Assembly: GCF_003318255.1 (NCBI RefSeq)
Contig: NZ_QOCF01000029.1
Location: forward strand, 1-53,956
Direction of reading: 5' to 3'
Origin: Ruegeria sp. A3M17
GTDB taxonomy: Bacteria > Pseudomonadota > Alphaproteobacteria > Rhodobacterales > Rhodobacteraceae
Length of the DNA stretch: 53,956 bases
Position 1 is the first letter of the stretch. Each line of letters opens with the position of its first letter. The notes beneath the pieces are model-generated. The model was not told where the DNA came from. It saw only the letters and a program-made list of their open reading frames with translations, and ran no database searches. The position numbers and the translations under genes are program-made. Of this stretch, positions 49,423-53,956 are shown in pieces.

Positions 49423-50599
49423 ACCGCTTGGGGGTGTTCGGGTCCTTGATCTGACAAACGTGCTGGCTGGCCCGTATTGTTGTTACCAACTGGCCCTGAT
49501 TGGAGCCGAGGTGATCAAGGTCGAACGCCCCTTCAGCGGTGATCTGGCCCGTGTGTTGGGGGCCGATCCCGACCGGAACAAGGCCGGTATGGGGGTCAGC
49601 TTTCTGGCGCAGAACGCGCAGAAGAAATCAGTCACGCTGGATATGAAATCCAGTCGGGGCAAATCTCTGCTAAAGCAGCTTGTGAAAACGACTGATGTTC
49701 TGGTTGAAAACTTCCGGCCCGGCGTGATGGATCGATTGGGTCTGGGGTATGACGTTCTACGTACCGAAAACCCCGCCTTGATCTATTGCGCAATAAGCGG
49801 GTTCGGGCAGGACGGTCCGCGCCGCGACGACCCCGCCTATGACCAGATCGTTCAGGGCATCTGCGGGGTCATGTCGATCACCGGCGCGGCGGACACAGCA
49901 CCCTACCGCGTCGGCTATCCGCTGGCTGATACGGTCGGGGGGCTGACAGCTGCCTTTGCAATCAGTGCTGCGTTGAACGCGAAGCCGCGCGGTGCGTTTC
50001 TGGATATTGCCATGTCCGAGGCCGTGATCTCGACCATGGGATGGGTTGTGTCCAACTTCCTTGTCGGCGGTGTGATGCCCGGCGCGCATGGCAACGAAAA
50101 CACAACCTCGGCTCCGTCCGGTACCTTCGCCACATCCGACAGCCCGATCAATATCGCCGCCAATCGCGATGAACAATGGCAGGTGCTTGCCCGACACCTT
50201 GGCCGAGAGGACCTGTTGGATGACCCCGATTACGCAACGCGCGAAGATCGCAAACGAAACCGCCACGCTTTGCGGGGTGAACTGGAGAAATCCCTGAAAT
50301 CGCGCCCTGCCGGCGATTGGGTCAGCGAATTGAATGGCTTGGGCGTACCCACGGGGCAGGTTCTGACGGTGCCTGAGGCTTTGGCCGATGAGCAGTTGGC
50401 CAGCCGAGGGTTGATCGGCACACTACCGGTGCACGGTGAGGACATGCAACTGGCCGGCAGCCCCGTGGTGATGGACGGGCAGCGAAACATGCCGAGAGTC
50501 TCACCGCCGGAATTGGGTGTGGATAACGATACAATCTGGTCCGAACTTGGCTTGTCACCGGATGAGATCAAGGAACTGGCCAAGGATGGAGTGATATGA
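49412..50599 (+). CDS. CaiB/BaiF-family (class III) CoA-transferase
   Basis: About 395 residues. The opening VRVLDLTNVLAGPYCCYQL and LIGAEVIKVERP are characteristic. VENFRPGVMDRLGLGYDVL lies near residue 98, and PAYDQIVQGICGVM holds the candidate nucleophile Asp144. It moves CoA from a donor such as succinyl-CoA to a carboxylic acid. The ATG at 49412 sits inside tctA. Next to a tricarboxylate importer and a citryl-CoA lyase-type gene it probably forms citryl-CoA or a close analogue. The donor and acceptor cannot be read from sequence. Confidence 0.88.
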   Translation: MATEPLGGVRVLDLTNVLAGPYCCYQLALIGAEVIKVERPFSGDLARVLGADPDRNKAGMGVSFLAQNAQKKSVTLDMKSSRGKSLLKQLVKTTDVLVENFRPGVMDRLGLGYDVLRTENPALIYCAISGFGQDGPRRDDPAYDQIVQGICGVMSITGAADTAPYRVGYPLADTVGGLTAAFAISAALNAKPRGAFLDIAMSEAVISTMGWVVSNFLVGGVMPGAHGNENTTSAPSGTFATSDSPINIAANRDEQWQVLARHLGREDLLDDPDYATREDRKRNRHALRGELEKSLKSRPAGDWVSELNGLGVPTGQVLTVPEALADEQLASRGLIGTLPVHGEDMQLAGSPVVMDGQRNMPRVSPPELGVDNDTIWSELGLSPDEIKELAKDGVI

Positions 50600-51375
50600 G
50601 CGATGTTTCCGACTGGTGGAGCACATCCATCATTGACATGGAACCCGGACGCATCGCCCTGCGCGGTGAACCCATCGAGGACCTGATCGGCAACCTCAGT
50701 TTCGTTGAAATGATCTGGTTTCTGGTGCGCGGCAACCGCCCGTTACCCGCGCAGGCCGATCTGTTCGAAGCGGCCCTGGTCGCCGCCGTGGATCACGGAC
50801 CACAGGCACCTTCTATTGCGACGGCCCGGATGGCTGTGACCTGTGGTTTGCCTTTGAACAACGCAATGGCCAGTGCGGTGAACATGCTGGGCGACATCCA
50901 CGGCGGCGCCGGTGAGCAGGCGGTTGAGCTGTATAACTTTGTCGGGTCGCACTCGGGCGGGATCGGTGCAGCGATTGACGACTGGATCGACGACCACGGA
51001 AAGATACTGCCGGGTTTTGGCCACCGGTTTCACACACCGACTGATCCGCGCGCACTGCGGTTGATGGCTCTGGTCTCTGAGGCAGTAGAACGTGGCGCAT
51101 GTGACGGACGTTTCCGGAAGATCGCGTTGGATATCAAGGCAGAGCTCGCACGTCGCAAAGGCAAACCCGTCCCGATGAACATCGACGGGGCCACAGCTGT
51201 CATCTACGCAGAGCTCGGGTTCGAACCACCGCTTGCGCGTGGTTTGTTTTGCCTGTCCCGGTCAGTCGGCATACTGGCACATGCGTGGGAGCAGATGCAG
51301 CAAGGTGGCCGCAACAAAGGCCCCACACCACCGAAGTACCGTTGGACCTATGTCAGGAACTCGCCTGAGGAATAG
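50596..51375 (+). CDS. Citryl-CoA lyase-type citrate synthase homologue
   Basis: 259 residues, much shorter than the 370-430 of citrate synthase and like the stand-alone citryl-CoA lyases. The catalytic triad is retained: His102 in LGDIHGGAGEQA, His143 in LPGFGHRFHTPTDPRAL, and Asp197 in PMNIDGATAVIYAELGF. Citryl-CoA lyase splits citryl-CoA to acetyl-CoA and oxaloacetate. Its start overlaps the CoA-transferase stop (ATGA), so the pair is probably made together. With TctCBA it completes an uptake-activation-cleavage pathway. Synthesis of a tricarboxylate, or a lyase for a methylated analogue, are alternatives. It ends four bases before the convergent hemY-like gene with no terminator. Confidence 0.82.
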   Translation: MSDVSDWWSTSIIDMEPGRIALRGEPIEDLIGNLSFVEMIWFLVRGNRPLPAQADLFEAALVAAVDHGPQAPSIATARMAVTCGLPLNNAMASAVNMLGDIHGGAGEQAVELYNFVGSHSGGIGAAIDDWIDDHGKILPGFGHRFHTPTDPRALRLMALVSEAVERGACDGRFRKIALDIKAELARRKGKPVPMNIDGATAVIYAELGFEPPLARGLFCLSRSVGILAHAWEQMQQGGRNKGPTPPKYRWTYVRNSPEE

Positions 51376-51379
51376 CGCG

Positions 51380-52894
51380 TCAGGCCTGTTTCTCGACCAC
51401 GGATTCGACGTCGGGGCGTACTGGTTCCACATCCAATTCGATGATCTCGGGATCAACCGGTTCCTCGACGTCTTCTACTTCAACCTCGACCTCAGCTTCC
51501 GGCTCGCTGCTGTCTTCCAACGCACCAACGATCAGAGGCAGCATATGAACACCCGTCGCGCTTGCAATTTCCGGCGTTTGCGGTGTTTGCCAACTTAGCG
51601 TGTCAAAGCTGCTGCAGTTCTGACAGACTGGAGCCCACTCCGGCTGGATGTCATGACAATTGTCGCAGACCCATTGTGGCCCGCGCGGTGCAGTCAGCGC
51701 CTTGGCTAACCAACCCTGCACCACTGCGTCCGAGGACCCCTCGCCCCGTTCAATGGCGGCCATCAACGTGTAACCGCGCGCATCCGCCTGCTTTTCGGCC
51801 ACATCGCCCAGCGCGCGACGCGCCTCGGGGAAGTCTTCGGCCACGATGTTCAGTTCCGCCAAAATCAGACGGGTTTCCATATTTTCGGGGTGAATGCGGG
51901 TCAGCGCGGTAAAGCGCTTGATCCGCTGCTCTGGCGTTTCACCTGGCGCAATCTCGGCAAAGACATGGGCCAGGTCGGGGTGCGGCTGAACCTCCCATGC
52001 TTTTTTTAGAATCTTGGTCGCATTGCGCGGTTTGCCCTTTTCGATGTAAGCGCGCGCTGCCATTGCAGCCGCCGGCACTAGATCAGGAGACAAGCGGTTC
52101 GCCTCAATCGCGCGCTCTTGCTGTTCGACTGTGGCGTTCTCGTCCAGAATCCCCTTGGCCTCGGACAGGGCCAACACAGCGTCGCGACGTTTGAACACGT
52201 CGCGCGGCAGGTGACCGGATTTCAGCTTGGCAGTCAATGTCGACCGCGCGCCCGCCCAATCATGCGCTTTGGTCTGCAGGCCCAGCAGAATGTCCTGTGT
52301 TTCCAGATGGCGCGGCTTCATGGCCAACGCTTTTTCAGCCAGTTTGCGGGCGGTTTCGTCATCCCCTTCAGCCAGTTTCTGTTTCATGATACCGCGCACA
52401 CCGACAAAGCGGGTTGCATTGTCCGTCACCAGCTTTTTGTAGGTGTCAGCCGCCTTTTGGGTGTCACCGTTCATCTCGGCAGCCTGGGCCACCAGCAGGT
52501 TGGTCAGCTCGGGTTTGTTCAAAAGCCGCTCTGCCTTGGTGGCTTTGTTCAAAGCCACGCGCCCTTCGCCCGAGGCCAGCGCCATCAGACCATCGGACAA
52601 CGCTTGATACCCGCGCTGCTCGCGACTGCGATCGAAATAGCGCGACAGGGCGGTTTCGTCTCCGTTGAGGAACTTCAGCGTGGCAATCAACAGGGTCAGC
52701 AGCTTGAACAAAAGCCAAACTGCAAAAACCAGAACGCCCAGCGCAATGACCGATTGCAACGGCCCCAGAGTGTATTCCGTCCCACCGACCGTGATCTGTA
52801 CACCGCCGCTGGTTTCCATGAGGGAACCCGCACCCACGGCCAGAAGACCGATAATCGCAACAAAAACTAGAATCTTAAACAGTGACCACAGCAT
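51380..52894 (-). CDS. hemY: HemY-like TPR membrane protein with C-terminal zinc ribbon
   Basis: 504 residues. Two N-terminal membrane helices (about 5-25 and 45-70, with FKLLTLLIATLKFLNGDET) are followed by tetratricopeptide repeats to about residue 400. A rubredoxin/LapB-like zinc ribbon follows (WVCDNCHDIQPEWAPVCQNC at 408-427; cysteines at 410, 413, 424, 427), then an acidic, valine-rich tail. HemY-N proteins are tied to haem synthesis by gene neighbourhood, with no firmly known reaction. It follows the mitofilin-like gene by 10 bases. The zinc ribbon is usual in LapB, not classical HemY. Confidence 0.88.
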   Translation of the reverse strand: MLWSLFKILVFVAIIGLLAVGAGSLMETSGGVQITVGGTEYTLGPLQSVIALGVLVFAVWLLFKLLTLLIATLKFLNGDETALSRYFDRSREQRGYQALSDGLMALASGEGRVALNKATKAERLLNKPELTNLLVAQAAEMNGDTQKAADTYKKLVTDNATRFVGVRGIMKQKLAEGDDETARKLAEKALAMKPRHLETQDILLGLQTKAHDWAGARSTLTAKLKSGHLPRDVFKRRDAVLALSEAKGILDENATVEQQERAIEANRLSPDLVPAAAMAARAYIEKGKPRNATKILKKAWEVQPHPDLAHVFAEIAPGETPEQRIKRFTALTRIHPENMETRLILAELNIVAEDFPEARRALGDVAEKQADARGYTLMAAIERGEGSSDAVVQGWLAKALTAPRGPQWVCDNCHDIQPEWAPVCQNCSSFDTLSWQTPQTPEIASATGVHMLPLIVGALEDSSEPEAEVEVEVEDVEEPVDPEIIELDVEPVRPDVESVVEKQA

Positions 52895-52904
52895 GGCAGG
52901 TCCT

Positions 52905-53956
52905 TCAGTTCGAGTTCACGCTAGGCTGAAGCGCATTGGCGGCATCCACCGCGGAAACCCGCGCCTGTGCTGCCTGCTCCCAATTAGCCATAGCTGCCTG
53001 CGCCGCTTCGGGCAGGGATTTAAGTTCGGTCAGCGCCGTTGCGACATCGCCGCCGGACAGAGCCGACTCGGCACGAGACAGGATCGCATCCGGACCATCG
53101 CCATCTTGTGGGGTGACCGAACGCGCCCCGGTCTGTCGTTGCAGGAACGCCACCAGACCGGTGGCTTTGTCCGCATCCCGTGCTTCGGCCAACGCGGCGC
53201 GCGCACCGGTTGAGAACGATGCCCGCAAGGTCGATACGCTTGCAACACCCTTATCGGCGGGGCTTGACAGCGCCTCAGGCACATCAACGCCGCCTGCCTT
53301 CAGTTCGGCGACAAGGTCTGCGTAAGGCTGACCAGCATCCAGTTGACCGTGTAGGCGTGAAAGGATCGCCGCGTTTGTCGCCGCTAGAGCCTCGGCCGAG
53401 GCTTTCGCCTCTAGCGCTTGTGCGTCCGACACCATCTTTTCCACTTCGGCCCGCTGCGCCGCCAATGAGTCCTGCAATTTTTTCAGTTCGGCCTCAAAGG
53501 CTGCCGAAGCCTCGGGGGACGCGCCTTGGGTCAGCGCGTCGCTTTCAATTTTATTTAGACGGTTGGCCAGCGGGTCGATCTTGTTCGCCAGTTCATCGAC
53601 ACTGGATTTGAGCGTATCCAAATCGGAGGTGATCGGTGTCACCTGATCGGTCAGCGCCTCAATCTTGCTGTCGACGCCAGAAGTGTCTGACAGGGACTTG
53701 GTCAGTGCCTCAATCTGTGTGCTCTGATCGTTGAGCTTCGCCTCAAGCGTCGTAAGCGCATCTGTATCGCCAGATCCGAACAAGCCCGCGCTGCCGGCTG
53801 CAAATCCGATTCCCGCCGCGATCACACCGCCGAGCAAAGCGGGGACGAATCCACTGCGTTTTTCTTCCTGCTGCGGCTCTTCTCGATGCGCTTCTTCCGG
53901 CGGAGCGGAGTTCTCTTCCTGGGTCAGTTCCACAGCCGCTTCGGCTTCGGCTTCGG
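52905..53956 (-). CDS. Mitofilin-like (COG4223-type) membrane protein, N-terminus outside the window
   Basis: At least 350 residues are visible. The reading frame continues past the right edge as a Glu/Ala-rich stretch, so the start is not in the window. An acidic, low-complexity N-terminal part is followed by one membrane helix (GFVPALLGGVIAAGIGFAAG), then a long predicted coiled coil (ALTTLEAKLNDQSTQIEALT and later AEVEKMVSDAQ), and an alanine-rich C-terminal domain. Alphaproteobacterial relatives of mitochondrial Mic60 shape the inner membrane. It sits beside hemY, an arrangement common in these bacteria, usually after hemC-hemD, which would lie to the right. Confidence 0.85.
   Translation of the reverse strand, partial: EAEAEAAVELTQEENSAPPEEAHREEPQQEEKRSGFVPALLGGVIAAGIGFAAGSAGLFGSGDTDALTTLEAKLNDQSTQIEALTKSLSDTSGVDSKIEALTDQVTPITSDLDTLKSSVDELANKIDPLANRLNKIESDALTQGASPEASAAFEAELKKLQDSLAAQRAEVEKMVSDAQALEAKASAEALAATNAAILSRLHGQLDAGQPYADLVAELKAGGVDVPEALSSPADKGVASVSTLRASFSTGARAALAEARDADKATGLVAFLQRQTGARSVTPQDGDGPDAILSRAESALSGGDVATALTELKSLPEAAQAAMANWEQAAQARVSAVDAANALQPSVNSN

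Noticed and set aside
49412..51375. Reading the CoA-transferase and citrate synthase homologue as carnitine or standard TCA genes
   Set aside because: The transferase overlaps the tricarboxylate importer, and the synthase homologue is only 259 residues with the lyase-like short form, so a citryl-CoA-type role fits the context better.

Overview
The window reads as a chromosomal segment of an alphaproteobacterium of the Rhodobacteraceae (Roseobacter group). The evidence is gene content: a complex I NDUFA9-like protein, a HemY plus mitofilin-like pair, a zinc-free MsrB paired with MsrA, many GlxA/LysR/TctDE-type regulators, an aerobic CO dehydrogenase cluster and a betaine-related CoA module. 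Genes are tightly packed, with many 4-base ATGA overlaps, G/C-rich coding sequence and GGAG-type ribosome binding sites. I see no insertion sequences, phage genes, CRISPR arrays or rRNA. There is one tRNA, Leu(CAG).

Layout. 0-5 kb: katG with its terminator, a YeeZ-like dehydrogenase and a methyltransferase. 4.3-9.3 kb: a three-gene minus-strand operon (acyl-CoA dehydrogenase, NDP-forming acyl-CoA ligase, CaiD-type crotonobetainyl-CoA hydratase) divergent from a GlxA-type regulator, which looks like a gamma-butyrobetaine/carnitine module. 9.3-12.1 kb: a class II aldolase and a sterol-desaturase-family protein, divergent from a LysR regulator across a perfect T-N11-A palindrome. 12.2-15.5 kb: adenine deaminase overlapping AMP nucleosidase, a two-step route from AMP to hypoxanthine. 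15.6-25.6 kb: HU, an outer-membrane-barrel candidate, a BCCT-like transporter, an EamA exporter, a glutathione peroxidase, msrB-msrA, a hydantoinase/oxoprolinase protein, queG, a GST and mtgA. 25.7-32.2 kb: gltD - GFA protein - gltB, the glutamate synthase operon with a formaldehyde-activating-family gene inserted. 32.4-34.5 kb: uppP, the NDUFA9-like gene and tRNA-Leu.

34.6-43.1 kb: a complete minus-strand CO oxidation cluster (MHYT-LytTR regulator, coxM, coxS, coxL, coxD, coxE, XdhC/CoxF-like, a 36-codon ORF, coxG). CoxL carries the form I motif AYRCSFR, so it should be a genuine CO dehydrogenase rather than a form II relative.

43.3-51.4 kb: the most system-like part. A minus-strand regulatory operon (response regulator, TctE-type kinase and a solute-binding protein with no ABC permease) faces a plus-strand operon holding a complete tripartite tricarboxylate transporter (tctC, tctB, tctA), a CaiB-family CoA-transferase and a citryl-CoA lyase-type citrate synthase homologue with an intact His-His-Asp triad. 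Together they predict sensing, import, CoA activation and retro-Claisen cleavage of citrate or a close analogue to acetyl-CoA and oxaloacetate. An 11-bp-period direct repeat between the two operons is the likely response-regulator site. 51.4 kb to the end: hemY with a C-terminal zinc ribbon, and the start-truncated mitofilin-like gene.

A recurring intergenic element (GC hairpin plus a 28-29 bp box) occurs twice, before queG and before coxD.
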